A stretch of DNA of 29,716 bases from CALWRM01 sp050309765 (GCA_050309765.1 JBNRMU010000122.1:1-29716); one strand, 5' to 3'. Numbered from the stretch's first letter, positions 1 through 6,950 are shown. The notes: generated by a model not told the origin, from the letters alone. Translations and numbers: made by a program.

Positions 1-337
1 TTTCGATCAAAAGGCCGGCCAGCGCGCCCACGGTGGTGCCGCTGTCCAGATACAGGGAATCGCCGCTTTGGATGAGGGCATAGGCCTTTCTGGCGATCAG
101 GAGCTTTTCCGGCTGATGCACCTGCAGCTTGTCGCTGTAGTCGGTTTCGGTCACGATACTGGAGGGCAGCCTGGCCCCGCCGTAGCAGCGCTCCAGCTTG
201 CGCTGGCTGCACAAAAGGTTCAGGTCGCGGCGGATGGTCATGGGGCTGACGGAAAGCTGCGCGGCCATTTCGTCTACGGAGACGTAATTCTTCTCCTTTG
301 CGACGGAAAGAATGTGCTGCAGACGCATGTCCTGCAT
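1..337 (-). CDS. DeoR-family transcriptional regulator (N-terminal part, runs off the left edge)
   Basis: Only the first 112 residues are inside the window. They show a DeoR-type winged helix-turn-helix: the start MQDMRLQHILSVAKEKNYVS, then VDEMAAQLSVSPMTIRRDLNLL as recognition region, then the basic turn and CYGGARLP motif that joins the HTH to the sugar-phosphate sensor domain. The visible start of that domain (about residues 75-112) contains the DSGTTVGAL motif typical of the DeoRC isomerase-like fold, which binds phosphorylated sugars. The ATG at 337 is chosen because AAGGAGG lies about 10 nt upstream. A strong promoter and paired direct repeats lie upstream, suggesting autoregulation (inference). 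DeoR regulators usually repress sugar catabolic genes; the targets lie outside the window or are unknown. Confidence 0.9.
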   Translation of the reverse strand, partial: MQDMRLQHILSVAKEKNYVSVDEMAAQLSVSPMTIRRDLNLLCSQRKLERCYGGARLPSSIVTETDYSDKLQVHQPEKLLIARKAYALIQSGDSLYLDSGTTVGALAGLLIE

Positions 338-392
338 AAATGGCGGCCTCCTTTGGCATTAAACAGGCAATAAAGTGAAAAATGACAATATT

Positions 393-422
393 AGTATAGT
401 AGAGAGAAGGAGGCGTTGTCAA
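393..422 (-). promoter_or_regulatory. Sigma-A promoter of the DeoR-family gene
   Basis: On the minus strand a perfect -35 TTGACA (417-422) is followed by an 18-bp spacer and the -10 TATACT (393-398). Transcription would start about 45-50 nt before the DeoR start codon at 337. Confidence 0.8.
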
Positions 423-457
423 TCGTTTATGTATCGTTTTTGTGTGATGTTGTGTGA
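422..457. promoter_or_regulatory. Two pairs of direct repeats abutting the DeoR-gene promoter (possible operator)
   Basis: On the plus strand ATCGTTT occurs at 422-428 and 433-439 (11-bp period), and TGTGTGA at 441-447 and 451-457 (10-bp period). The array touches the -35 box of the DeoR-family gene. Repeats spaced by one helical turn are the kind of site recognised by several DeoR-family repressors. The operator role is inference; the repeats are seen directly. Confidence 0.45.
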
Positions 458-489
458 AGATGAGTAAGGTATAAGAGAATTCTACAATG

Positions 490-530
490 AAAAAAGCTCC
501 GTCCGGCGGAGAGTTTCCGCGGACGGAGCC
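490..530 (-). terminator. Intrinsic terminator of the rpsF-ssb-rpsR operon
   Basis: Read on the minus strand, GCTCCGTCCG and CGGACGGAGC (520-529 and 496-505) form a 10-bp GC-rich stem around a short loop, followed by six U. It lies 25 bp after the rpsR stop, so the operon ends here and does not continue into rplI or dnaB. Confidence 0.92.
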
Positions 531-554
531 TGTCTTGCGATCGAATGGGTTAAC

Positions 555-809
555 TCAATCGGAAGTGTAGGGCAGCAGGGCCACGTGGCGCGCGCGCTTG
601 ATGGCGATGGAAAGCTGCCTCTGGTGCTTGGCGCAGTTGCCGCTCATGCGGCGGGGCAAAATCTTGCCGCGCTCGGTGATGAAGCGGCGGAGCCTGTTAA
701 GGTCCTTGTAATCAATATTGGCGATTTTATCCACGCAGAACTGGCAAACCTTACGACGGGGCTTGCGGCCGCGAGGACGGCGTACCCTTTCGCCTCTATC
801 CTCAGACAT
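555..809 (-). CDS. rpsR: 30S ribosomal protein S18
   Basis: This 84-residue protein is S18 of the small ribosomal subunit, which forms a dimer with S6 on the central domain of 16S rRNA. The sequence has the basic N-terminal tail, the core IDYKDLNRLRRFITERGKILPRR and the C-terminal HQRQLSIAIKRARHVALLPY. It is the zinc-binding (C+) form: C22, C25, C59 and H62 make a CxxC...CxxH set. It is last in rpsF-ssb-rpsR, 21 bp after ssb, with GGAGG upstream of the ATG at 809, and is followed by a strong terminator. Its expression is probably tied to the S6 leader through the S6-S18 complex, as known in other bacteria; that control is inferred here. Confidence 0.98.
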   Translation of the reverse strand: MSEDRGERVRRPRGRKPRRKVCQFCVDKIANIDYKDLNRLRRFITERGKILPRRMSGNCAKHQRQLSIAIKRARHVALLPYTSD

Positions 810-830
810 GTTCGGTATCCTCCTTGATGA

Positions 831-1268
831 TTAGAATGGGAGTTCGTCGTCTTCCACCTGGGTGAATCCCTGCCCGGTGAAGTCGTCTGCGGATTCCGCG
901 GCCCTGGTTTCGGCGGGGGCGCCGTAACCGCTGCGGGAATCCTGCTGGGACTGGCGGCTGTCTACGAATTCGCATTCGTCCGCCACGACCTCTATCACTG
1001 TGCGCTTGGTGCCGTCCTTAGCCTCATAGGACCGGCTCTGCAGGCTGCCCACAATGCCGATCTTACGGCCCTTGGTAAAATAGCGGCTTACAAAGTCAGC
1101 GTTTTGACGCCAGGCTACCACATCGAAGAAATCGGATTCCCGTACGCCCTGCGCGTTGGCGAACCGGCGGGTGACCGCGATTCTGAATGTGCATACGGAA
1201 ACGCCGCTCTGCGTTGTGCGGAGCTCCGGATCCTTCGTCAGGTTGCCGATAAGCATAACTTTATTCAC
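831..1268 (-). CDS. ssb: Single-stranded DNA-binding protein
   Basis: The 145-residue protein binds single-stranded DNA during replication, repair and recombination. Residues 1-104 form the OB fold (MNKVMLIGNLTKDPELR, DFFDVVAWRQNADFV, YFTKGRKIGIVGSLQSRSYE). A disordered Gln/Ser/Gly/Ala linker follows, and the protein ends with the acidic tip DDELPF, the docking site for partner proteins. The start is the GTG at 1268, with AGGTG 7 nt upstream; the ATG four codons later is less well placed. It sits between rpsF and rpsR with 21-bp gaps on each side, the classic Firmicute arrangement. Confidence 0.98.
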   Translation of the reverse strand: MNKVMLIGNLTKDPELRTTQSGVSVCTFRIAVTRRFANAQGVRESDFFDVVAWRQNADFVSRYFTKGRKIGIVGSLQSRSYEAKDGTKRTVIEVVADECEFVDSRQSQQDSRSGYGAPAETRAAESADDFTGQGFTQVEDDELPF

Positions 1269-1289
1269 AGACGTACACCTGCCCTTTCC

Positions 1290-1577
1290 TTACTCCTCTT
1301 CGCGGGTGACCAGGTAACGCATGATCTGATCGGAGATCTGAAGGTTGCGCTCCAGCTCACGGGGGAACTCAGGAGCGGCCGTCATGTGCAAAAGCACATA
1401 ATAGCCCTCGTTTTTGAAGTTGATGGGATAGGCCAGACGGCGCTTGCCCCACTCCTCAACCTTATCCACTGTGCCGCCGTTATCGGTGATAATGCCGGAG
1501 AAACGGTCGATCAGCTCCTTGCGGGGCTCATCCTCCACAGCGGGGTCGATCACGTAGAGAACCTCGTACTTGTTCAT
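1290..1577 (-). CDS. rpsF: 30S ribosomal protein S6
   Basis: The 95-residue protein is S6, partner of S18 on the 30S platform. It opens with MNKYEVLYVIDPAVEDE, has the GGTVDKVEEWGKRRLAYPINFKNEGYYVLLHM core of the S6 fold, and ends NLQISDQIMRYLVTREEE. It is the first gene of rpsF-ssb-rpsR. The ATG at 1577 follows a GGAGG about 12 nt upstream, a rather long spacing. That ribosome site can pair with an upstream part of the leader, as described in the leader entry. Confidence 0.98.
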   Translation of the reverse strand: MNKYEVLYVIDPAVEDEPRKELIDRFSGIITDNGGTVDKVEEWGKRRLAYPINFKNEGYYVLLHMTAAPEFPRELERNLQISDQIMRYLVTREEE

Positions 1578-1587
1578 CGAGATGTTT

Positions 1588-1636
1588 CACCTCCCTTTGG
1601 ACTTTAAGGCGCGGCTTTTTCATACCGCGCAAGGTG
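1588..1636 (-). promoter_or_regulatory. Folded rpsF leader that can pair with its own ribosome site (candidate S6:S18-type autoregulatory RNA)
   Basis: In the rpsF mRNA leader, GCGCGG (1630-1625) pairs with CCGCGC (1614-1609) around a 10-nt loop. Just outside, CACCU (1636-1632) can pair with AGGUG (1592-1588), which is part of the Shine-Dalgarno sequence. S6:S18 autoregulatory leaders are known ahead of rpsF in many bacteria; whether this one matches that family consensus was not tested. Pairing is seen in sequence; function is inference. Confidence 0.45.
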
Positions 1637-1694
1637 TGATTTTTGCGGGCCGCGCATGCCCCAACGCGCAGGAGACATGGGCTCGTATTTAGAT

Positions 1695-1723
1695 ATTCTA
1701 GCACATATACCCATTTTACGCAA
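1695..1723 (-). promoter_or_regulatory. Sigma-A promoter of rpsF-ssb-rpsR
   Basis: Minus strand: -35 TTGCGT (1718-1723), 17-bp spacer, -10 TAGAAT (1695-1700). It gives a leader of roughly 110 nt before rpsF, enough for the folded element. Confidence 0.7.
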
Positions 1724-1826
1724 GGGGAGAAATGCATTAAATCTGCGCGCTTTTTTGCCTGATTTGGGCCTTTGACAGCGTCGCAAAAGAGCAAAACGCG
1801 CCCTGAACAAATTCCTCCGATCCATA

Positions 1827-1856
1827 TTGACAGGCCGGCCGCCTTGGCGTTATGTT
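1827..1856 (+). promoter_or_regulatory. Sigma-A promoter of the enolase-superfamily gene
   Basis: Perfect -35 TTGACA (1827-1832), 18-bp spacer containing the palindrome GGCCGGCC, -10 TATGTT (1851-1856). A second GC-rich palindrome, centred on GGCGCC near 1870, lies just after the start site and could be an operator. Confidence 0.65.
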
Positions 1857-1915
1857 AATGATAACAGGCGGCGCCTTGCCGTACACACCAACAAAGCCAA
1901 GGAGGTTATGACCCT

Positions 1916-3139
1916 ATGAAGATCACGGCTCTGAAAAGCGCGATCATGGGCGACCACGTTGTGCTGCGCATCGCTACCGACAAGGGTATCGACGGCTACG
2001 CACAGGTGGAAAGCTTCAAGGAATTCCTCAATGTAACCGTTCCCCATTTTGAAAAGCAAATCATCGGCTGCGATCCCACCGATGTGGAGGCCGTGATGCG
2101 CCGCATCCGCCGCGAGGGCGCCTTCAAGCCCTGGGGCAAGGTCGTCAGCTCCATCGAGATGGCCCTTTGGGACATCGCCGGCAAGGAAGCGGGCGTGCCC
2201 GTGTATAAGCTTTTGGGCGGCAAGGTGCGCGACAAGGTGCGCGTGTATTGCACCAGGTACAACATGCCCGGCGTTTCGCTCATGCCTCCCAGAAATGTCC
2301 ACGAGCGTTCCGAGCAGATCCTGAGGCTGAATGAGGAGATTGGCTTTACCATCGTCAAAACACCGCTGGGCTTCCACAACCCCCAGTTCCGCAAGATGGC
2401 CGAGGAAGAGGGCTTTGCCTATACCTCTTATCCCATCGACCCGCCGGCGCAGTATTATGAAAACGCCAACGGCAGCCTGCTCACCGAGAAGGGCCTCAAT
2501 TACCTGATCGATTATGTGCATGCCCTCAAGGAGGATGTGGGCGATAAGGTCGGCCTGGCCTTTGACTGCGGCCCCGGCTTCATGCCTGTGGATGCGCTCA
2601 AGTTTGCCAAGGGCGTGGAGGACTGCAACGTGATGTGGCTGGAGGACTTGGTCTCCGGCGACTACGTGCCCTACAACCTGGCCCAGGTGTACCGCGACAT
2701 CACCATCAACACCACCACCAACATCCACACCGGCGAGCAGACCTATCTGCGCCAGAACTTCCGCGAGCTGATCGAGACCCAGGCGGTCAACGTCATCGGC
2801 CCCGATCCGGCGGACGTGGGCGGCATTGCAGAGCTGAAGTGGATCGCGGAGTATGCCAACCTGCACGGCATCCTCATGGCCCCGCACGGCGTGTTCGACG
2901 GCGTGTTCGGCATGGCGGCGCTCACCCAGGTCAGCTGCACCCTGCCCCAGAACTACATCGCCTATGAGTATCCCCATGCCAGCCCCGAATGGTGGTACGA
3001 TATCGTGGACGGCCTGCCCGACACCATCCTCAAGGACGGCCACGTCAAGGTTTGGGACACCCCGGGCATCGGCGTGAGCTTCAACATCCCCAAGGCGGAG
3101 AAGTATCTGCGTCCCGAGGACAAGGACTTCTTCAAGTAA
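1916..3139 (+). CDS. Enolase-superfamily enzyme, mandelate racemase/muconate lactonizing type (probable sugar-acid dehydratase)
   Basis: The 407-residue protein has an N-terminal capping domain (about 1-110) and a TIM barrel. Expected metal ligands are D217 (LAFDCGP), E243 (MWLEDL) and E274 (HTGEQ). The Asp-His general-base pair is visible as GPDPADVGG (D297 or D300) and MAPHG (H324). K148 in TIVKTPLGF lies where the family has its KxK motif, but only one Lys is there. The gap between the second and third ligand (31 residues) is longer than usual, so E274 is a tentative assignment. These features suggest the mandelate racemase subgroup, whose members are often acid-sugar dehydratases; the substrate cannot be named. 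The ATG at 1916 follows GGAGG by 10 nt. The gene stands alone, with its own promoter and terminator. Confidence 0.88.
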   Translation: MKITALKSAIMGDHVVLRIATDKGIDGYAQVESFKEFLNVTVPHFEKQIIGCDPTDVEAVMRRIRREGAFKPWGKVVSSIEMALWDIAGKEAGVPVYKLLGGKVRDKVRVYCTRYNMPGVSLMPPRNVHERSEQILRLNEEIGFTIVKTPLGFHNPQFRKMAEEEGFAYTSYPIDPPAQYYENANGSLLTEKGLNYLIDYVHALKEDVGDKVGLAFDCGPGFMPVDALKFAKGVEDCNVMWLEDLVSGDYVPYNLAQVYRDITINTTTNIHTGEQTYLRQNFRELIETQAVNVIGPDPADVGGIAELKWIAEYANLHGILMAPHGVFDGVFGMAALTQVSCTLPQNYIAYEYPHASPEWWYDIVDGLPDTILKDGHVKVWDTPGIGVSFNIPKAEKYLRPEDKDFFK

Positions 3140-3150
3140 AAAAGGTTTGC

Positions 3151-3191
3151 AAAAAAACGACGGGAGCGGACAGTTCGTCCGCTCCCGTTTT
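3151..3191 (+). terminator. Intrinsic terminator after the enolase-superfamily gene
   Basis: CGGGAGCGGA (3161-3170) and TCCGCTCCCG (3178-3187) form a perfect 10-bp stem with a 7-nt loop and four U. An A-run at 3151-3157 on the other side could let it work in both directions. Confidence 0.9.
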
Positions 3192-3288
3192 GTGTGATCA
3201 GGCCGAATCGTCCCCCTTTTCCGGCGGGAAACGAGCCTTGCACGGCGGCGCAAAGCACGCCGATCGCAGCAGGGAAGCGCCTGCTTTC

Positions 3289-3336
3289 AGAAAACAACAA
3301 ACCCGCCGGGCAGCCGATGGGGCCGTTTCGGCGGGC
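3289..3336 (-). terminator. Probable intrinsic terminator of asnA-dapF
   Basis: On the minus strand CCCGCCG (3335-3329) and CGGCGGG (3308-3302) pair around a 20-nt loop that has internal GGC/GCC pairing. A U-rich tail (UUUGUUGUUUU) follows. It lies 36 bp beyond the dapF stop. Confidence 0.7.
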
Positions 3337-3371
3337 GTTTGATTGTATTATTATATAGGATAACCAAGGTT

Positions 3372-4217
3372 TCAGATATCCGGCCATTCGCCGTCAAAGA
3401 TGAAGGCGGCCGGGCCTTCCATGAACACATGGTTGCTCTCCCTGTCCCAATGGATCAGAAGATCGCCGCCGCGCAGGTGCACGCAAAGGGGCGCTTGCGG
3501 CACCAATCCCTTCTGCAGGGCAGCCACCGCAGCGGCGCAGGCGCCCGTGCCGCAGGCCAGCGTCTCGCCGGAGCCGCGCTCCCAAACGCGCATGGAAAGG
3601 CTGCCGTCTGGACGGACGGCGATGAATTCGATGTTCGCCTGGGCGGGGAAGATGGGGTCCTTTTCCAACAGGGGACCCGCTGTGCACACGGGCGATAATG
3701 CGGGATCGTCCACCACGGTCACGGCATGGGGGTTACCCATGCTCACGCAGAACAGCTCGAAATCCTGACCCAGCGCATGCAGACGCAGATGGGCGGGATC
3801 GTCGCAGCGCACGGGAATGTCCTTTGCCGCAAAGATCGGTTCGCCCATGTCCGCGCGGAAGGATATCGCCTTGCCCGCCTCGTCACGCAGGATCTGCACG
3901 ATGCGCTCGCCGGAGCGGGTGAGCACGCGCAGCCGGTCGCCGGCAAAGCCGCGCCGCTTTGCCATGTACAGGGCGATGCAGCGGATGGCGTTGCCGCACA
4001 TGTTGCCCTCGCTGCCGTCCAGGTTGAACATGCGCATGCGGCAGTCGTATCCGTCCGCTGGGCCGATGGTCACCAGGCCGTCGCTGCCCACGCCGAAGTG
4101 CCGGTCGCTCATGCGGCGGGCAAGCTCCGGCAGGGAGCTTTCGGGGATATCGCCCAGGGCAAACAGGTCCAGATAAATATAATCGTTGCCGATGCCGTGC
4201 ATCTTGGTAAAACGCAT
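3372..4217 (-). CDS. dapF: Diaminopimelate epimerase
   Basis: This 281-residue cytoplasmic enzyme interconverts LL- and meso-diaminopimelate, giving the cross-linking residue of peptidoglycan and the precursor of lysine. The two catalytic cysteines of this cofactor-free racemase are present in their motifs: C74 in GNMCGNAIRC and C222 in ACGTGACAA. The N-terminal MHGIGNDYIYLD and the pattern FGVGSDGLV are family signatures, and the length is normal. The ATG at 4217 has AAAGGAG 7 nt upstream. It starts only 12 bp after the asnA stop, so the two are co-transcribed; both use or produce aspartate-family amino acids. Confidence 0.97.
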   Translation of the reverse strand: MRFTKMHGIGNDYIYLDLFALGDIPESSLPELARRMSDRHFGVGSDGLVTIGPADGYDCRMRMFNLDGSEGNMCGNAIRCIALYMAKRRGFAGDRLRVLTRSGERIVQILRDEAGKAISFRADMGEPIFAAKDIPVRCDDPAHLRLHALGQDFELFCVSMGNPHAVTVVDDPALSPVCTAGPLLEKDPIFPAQANIEFIAVRPDGSLSMRVWERGSGETLACGTGACAAAVAALQKGLVPQAPLCVHLRGGDLLIHWDRESNHVFMEGPAAFIFDGEWPDI

Positions 4218-4229
4218 GGGTTTTCTCCT

Positions 4230-5249
4230 TTATAAGAGCGGTACGCCCGCGGCGGCAAAGCGTTCCACGACCTCCGCCGGCCAGACCGAGCACTGCACCT
4301 CGCCGATGTGTGCCTTTTGCAAAAGCAGCATGCACAGGCGCGACTGGCCGATGCCGCCGCCCATGGTCAGCGGCAGCTTGCCGGCGAGCAAAGCGCTGTG
4401 GAAGGGCAGGGCGGCGCGCTCCTGGCAGCCGGCGGCCGTAAGCTGCTTTTGCAGGGAGTCTTCGTCCACGCGGATGCCCATGGAAGAGACCTCGAAACGG
4501 CAGCCGAGCGTCTTGTGGAAGTAAACGATGTCGCCGTTGAGGCTCCAATCGTCGTAATCGGGCGCGCGGCCGTCGTGGCGCACGCCGGACTTGAGCGGCC
4601 AGCCGATCTGCTCGAAGAAGGCGGCGCCGTTCTGTTCGATGAAGGCCTGCTCCCGCTGCGCAGGGGTCAGGTCGGGATGGCGATCTTCCAGCTCCTGGGT
4701 GGTGATGAAATGGATCTCTTCCGGAATACCTGCGTCCAGCGCGGGGAAGGAGGCCTTGAGCACCGCCGCCGTCTCATAGATGGCATGGTGGATGCTGCGC
4801 ACGGTGTCGTGCAGGTTTTCGCGGGTGCGCGTTTCCCTGGTGATGACCTTTTCCCAGTCCCACTGGTCCACATAGATGGAATGCAGGTTGTCGGTGCTTT
4901 CGTCGCGGCGGATGGCGTTCATATCCGTATACAGGCCGGTGCCGACCCGAAAGCCATAACGGCCCAGGGCAAAGCGCTTCCACTTGGCCAGGGACTGCAC
5001 CACCTGGATGCGGGCGGCGGGCTGCTCCAGCAGGTCGAATTCCACGGGGCGCTCCACACCGTTCAGATCGTCGTTGAGGCCAGTCAGCTTATCCACAAAA
5101 AGAGGAGCGGAGACGCGCTGCAGATTCAGCGCGGCGGCCAGCTTTCTTTCGAAGGTATCCTTTGCCAGCTTGATGGCAAGCTGCGTTTGGTAGGTGTCCA
5201 GACTGGGCACATACCCTGCGGGCAGGATATGGGCGCTGCGCATCGACAT
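4230..5249 (-). CDS. asnA: Aspartate-ammonia ligase (asparagine synthetase A)
   Basis: The 339-residue enzyme makes asparagine from aspartate, ammonia and ATP; its fold is like class II aminoacyl-tRNA synthetases. Family motifs visible are YQTQLAIKLAKDTFE near the N-terminus, DMNAIRRDESTDNLHSIYVD, VDQWDWEKVI, and GGGIGQSRLCMLLL with IGEVQCSVWP at the C-terminus. The open frame extends 21 codons further upstream, but the ATG at 5249 is chosen because AAAGGA lies about 11 nt before it and the promoter -10 overlaps the extension. It is first in asnA-dapF. Confidence 0.97.
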   Translation of the reverse strand: MSMRSAHILPAGYVPSLDTYQTQLAIKLAKDTFERKLAAALNLQRVSAPLFVDKLTGLNDDLNGVERPVEFDLLEQPAARIQVVQSLAKWKRFALGRYGFRVGTGLYTDMNAIRRDESTDNLHSIYVDQWDWEKVITRETRTRENLHDTVRSIHHAIYETAAVLKASFPALDAGIPEEIHFITTQELEDRHPDLTPAQREQAFIEQNGAAFFEQIGWPLKSGVRHDGRAPDYDDWSLNGDIVYFHKTLGCRFEVSSMGIRVDEDSLQKQLTAAGCQERAALPFHSALLAGKLPLTMGGGIGQSRLCMLLLQKAHIGEVQCSVWPAEVVERFAAAGVPLL

Positions 5250-5283
5250 GGGATCATCCGTCCTTTCTTTCTCATAATGACTT

Positions 5284-5312
5284 AGTATATAGAAGCACAG
5301 GTTAAGATACAA
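5284..5312 (-). promoter_or_regulatory. Sigma-A promoter of asnA-dapF
   Basis: Minus strand: -35 TTGTAT (5307-5312), 17-bp spacer, -10 TATACT (5284-5289), giving a leader of about 30 nt before the asnA ATG at 5249. Confidence 0.75.
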
Positions 5313-5462
5313 GCCGTTTTTTGCATCTTTTTATGTGTTTTCCTGCATTTTTATGCTCCTTTGCCTTCCTTCCCTTTGCATAAGTGGCGCCGCTTTGGGC
5401 CAAAGTAAGAAGCAGACGGCACAGCCAGGACGGACTTCAATGCGAAAGGAAGGAGTATACCC

Positions 5463-5648
5463 ATGGCGTTTGAATTTACGGAGTACAACGGTCTGTATGA
5501 CCTGCTGGACAACGACGAGGAGAGCAACGACTTTTATACCGCTCTGCCCGCCTTTATCAAGGATTCCATCGACCAGCGTGCGGAGGTCATCTGCAACCGC
5601 GACGAATTGTATGCCTATGCCGAAAGTCTGATGCAGGGGGAAGCATAG
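5463..5648 (+). CDS. Small conserved acidic protein, 61 residues, unknown function
   Basis: This short gene begins at the ATG at 5463 with GGAAGGAG about 8 nt upstream and ends at its own terminator, so it looks like a genuine single-gene unit. The protein starts MAFEFTEYNGLYDLLDNDEES, has the centre FYTALPAFIKDSIDQRAEVI and ends AYAESLMQGEA. It is acidic, probably helical, and has no membrane segment, cysteine pair or known catalytic motif. It resembles small uncharacterised proteins of Clostridia with the same YNGLYDLLDND and LPxxIKxxI pattern, by memory and not by search. No function can be inferred from its neighbours: asnA is divergent and a YesL-like gene follows the terminator. Confidence 0.8.
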   Translation: MAFEFTEYNGLYDLLDNDEESNDFYTALPAFIKDSIDQRAEVICNRDELYAYAESLMQGEA

Positions 5649-5670
5649 CCTGCCCAAAGCAAAATGCCAC

Positions 5671-5704
5671 AAAAGCAGGCCCGGCAGATAACGGGCCTGC
5701 TTTT
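5671..5704 (+). terminator. Intrinsic terminator after the 61-residue gene
   Basis: GCAGGCCCG (5675-5683) and CGGGCCTGC (5692-5700) form a perfect 9-bp stem with an 8-nt loop and four U; four A on the 5' side extend the pairing. Confidence 0.9.
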
Positions 5705-5741
5705 GCTGTATCCTAAGACGGCGCACGGGCGCGTTTTTTTC

Positions 5742-5770
5742 TTTTCATTCCCCGGCAAACATGGTATGAT
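5742..5770 (+). promoter_or_regulatory. Promoter of the YesL-like gene (extended -10)
   Basis: -10 TATGAT (5765-5770) with an upstream TG (extended -10), 17-bp spacer and a weak -35 TTTTCA (5742-5747). It lies about 60 bp before the start codon. Confidence 0.55.
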
Positions 5771-5830
5771 GTTGAAAGATAGAAGGGCATTTTGCCCGCC
5801 CGGCATCGAGAAAGGATGGAGGAATCGTCC

Positions 5831-6775
5831 ATGGCTCTGTTTGATAGGCTGTTTCAGGGAAAGGCCAATCGGCCCGACTTTACGCCGGATATGCTGCCCA
5901 AGAACCGCTATGAGCTTTTTTTCGAAACCTTTAAGCTCAATTTTCTGAATCTGATTAAACTGAATATGATTTACGTTTTGTTCACCATCCCGTTTTGGAT
6001 CTGGGCGTGGATGAACTACACACTGTTCAGCAACATCGTCTTCGGCGCCAGCGACGAGGGTTCCATGCTGCAGGCCGTGGGTGAGTTTTTTACCCAGGGG
6101 CAGTTCGTGACCATGCTCATCGGCATGGTGCCCTGCCTGGTCATCCTCGGCCCCGCCAAGGCCGCGCTCAAATACGTCACCCGCAACTGGGCAAGGGACG
6201 AGCACGCCTATGTATGGAGCGACTTCTGGGACGCCTTCAAGAACAACTGGAAGCAGGGGCTTGCTCTCTCCTGCCTCAACGCCGCGGTATTCTTCTTCGG
6301 CCTGTTCGGGCTCAACTTCTACGTCATCATGTCCGGGCAAAACGTACTGTACATCGTTTTGCAGGCCCTGTTGATCGTGACGTTGATCCTGTATCTGTTC
6401 ATCAACTTGTATGCGTGGCCCATGCTGGTGACCTATGAGATGCGCCTGCGCGACATACTGCGCAACTCCCTGATCATCGCCCTTGGCAGGCTGCCGCTGA
6501 GCATTTTGTATGTGCTCATCACCCTGGTGCCCATGGTGCTCACGGCGTTTTTCCCGCCCTTTGCCCTGTATTATTGGCTGTTCGGCTACGCCTTCCATTC
6601 CTTCCTGAACGTTTCTTACACCAACGGCGCCTTCGATAAATACATCAATCCCAACATCGAGGGAGCCGAGGTCGGGCACGGCCTGCGCAAAACAGAAGAA
6701 GATGAATATGAATATGTGGACATCGACGACGATGACGAGTACGAAGACGAGGAAGAAGAGGACGGGAAGAAATAA
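5831..6775 (+). CDS. YesL-like integral membrane protein (DUF624 family) with an acidic C-terminal tail
   Basis: The 314-residue protein has about five to six hydrophobic segments (roughly 43-62, 93-107, 148-168, 173-197, 218-240, 241-255). The soluble stretch WARDEHAYVWSDFWDAFKNNWKQ after the second segment is typical of DUF624/YesL proteins, which often accompany carbohydrate transporters in Firmicutes; their function is unknown. The ATG at 5831 has GGAGG 8 nt upstream, so an upstream in-frame ATG is rejected. The last 25 or so residues are almost all Asp, Glu and Tyr, ending DEYEDEEEEDGKK, which is unusual for the family. It precedes, but points away from, the sugar-transport operon, so a link to that operon is only inference. 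Confidence 0.85.
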   Translation: MALFDRLFQGKANRPDFTPDMLPKNRYELFFETFKLNFLNLIKLNMIYVLFTIPFWIWAWMNYTLFSNIVFGASDEGSMLQAVGEFFTQGQFVTMLIGMVPCLVILGPAKAALKYVTRNWARDEHAYVWSDFWDAFKNNWKQGLALSCLNAAVFFFGLFGLNFYVIMSGQNVLYIVLQALLIVTLILYLFINLYAWPMLVTYEMRLRDILRNSLIIALGRLPLSILYVLITLVPMVLTAFFPPFALYYWLFGYAFHSFLNVSYTNGAFDKYINPNIEGAEVGHGLRKTEEDEYEYVDIDDDDEYEDEEEEDGKK

Positions 6776-6807
6776 GCCGCTGCCGGCAATTGAATGAGGA
6801 TAGACAC

Positions 6808-6844
6808 AAGGAAGCCTCTAAAAGACAGAGGCTTCCTTTTAATT
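6808..6844 (+). terminator. Intrinsic terminator of the YesL-like gene
   Basis: AAGGAAGCCTCT (6808-6819) and AGAGGCTTCCTT (6827-6838) form a 12-bp stem with a 7-nt loop, then a short U-rich stretch. Confidence 0.88.
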
Positions 6845-6902
6845 AAATGTAAAAAGCGTTTGCACAGCGGCGCAAGATTCTGCGCTCGCACCACAGGGAT
6901 CG

Positions 6903-6934
6903 AAAAGGGATCGGAGTATTCTCCGATCCCTTGC
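6903..6934 (-). terminator. Intrinsic terminator of the carbohydrate transport operon
   Basis: On the minus strand AAGGGATCGGAG and CTCCGATCCCTT form a 12-bp stem around a 4-nt loop, followed by UU and C. It lies 16 bp past the alcohol dehydrogenase stop and ends the operon. Confidence 0.88.
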
Positions 6935-6950
6935 GTTTTTATGCGATGCT

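Larger units (their letters stand above)
1578..1915. other. Divergent intergenic region between rpsF and the enolase-superfamily gene
   Basis: These 338 bp hold the rpsF leader and promoter on the minus strand and the promoter and ribosome site of the enolase-superfamily gene on the plus strand. Open frames crossing it have no ribosome sites and no recognisable protein sequence, so no gene is called. Confidence 0.75.

Noticed and set aside
1850..3253. 467-residue open frame on the minus strand
   Set aside because: It is antisense to the enolase-superfamily gene, which has clear catalytic motifs, promoter and ribosome site.
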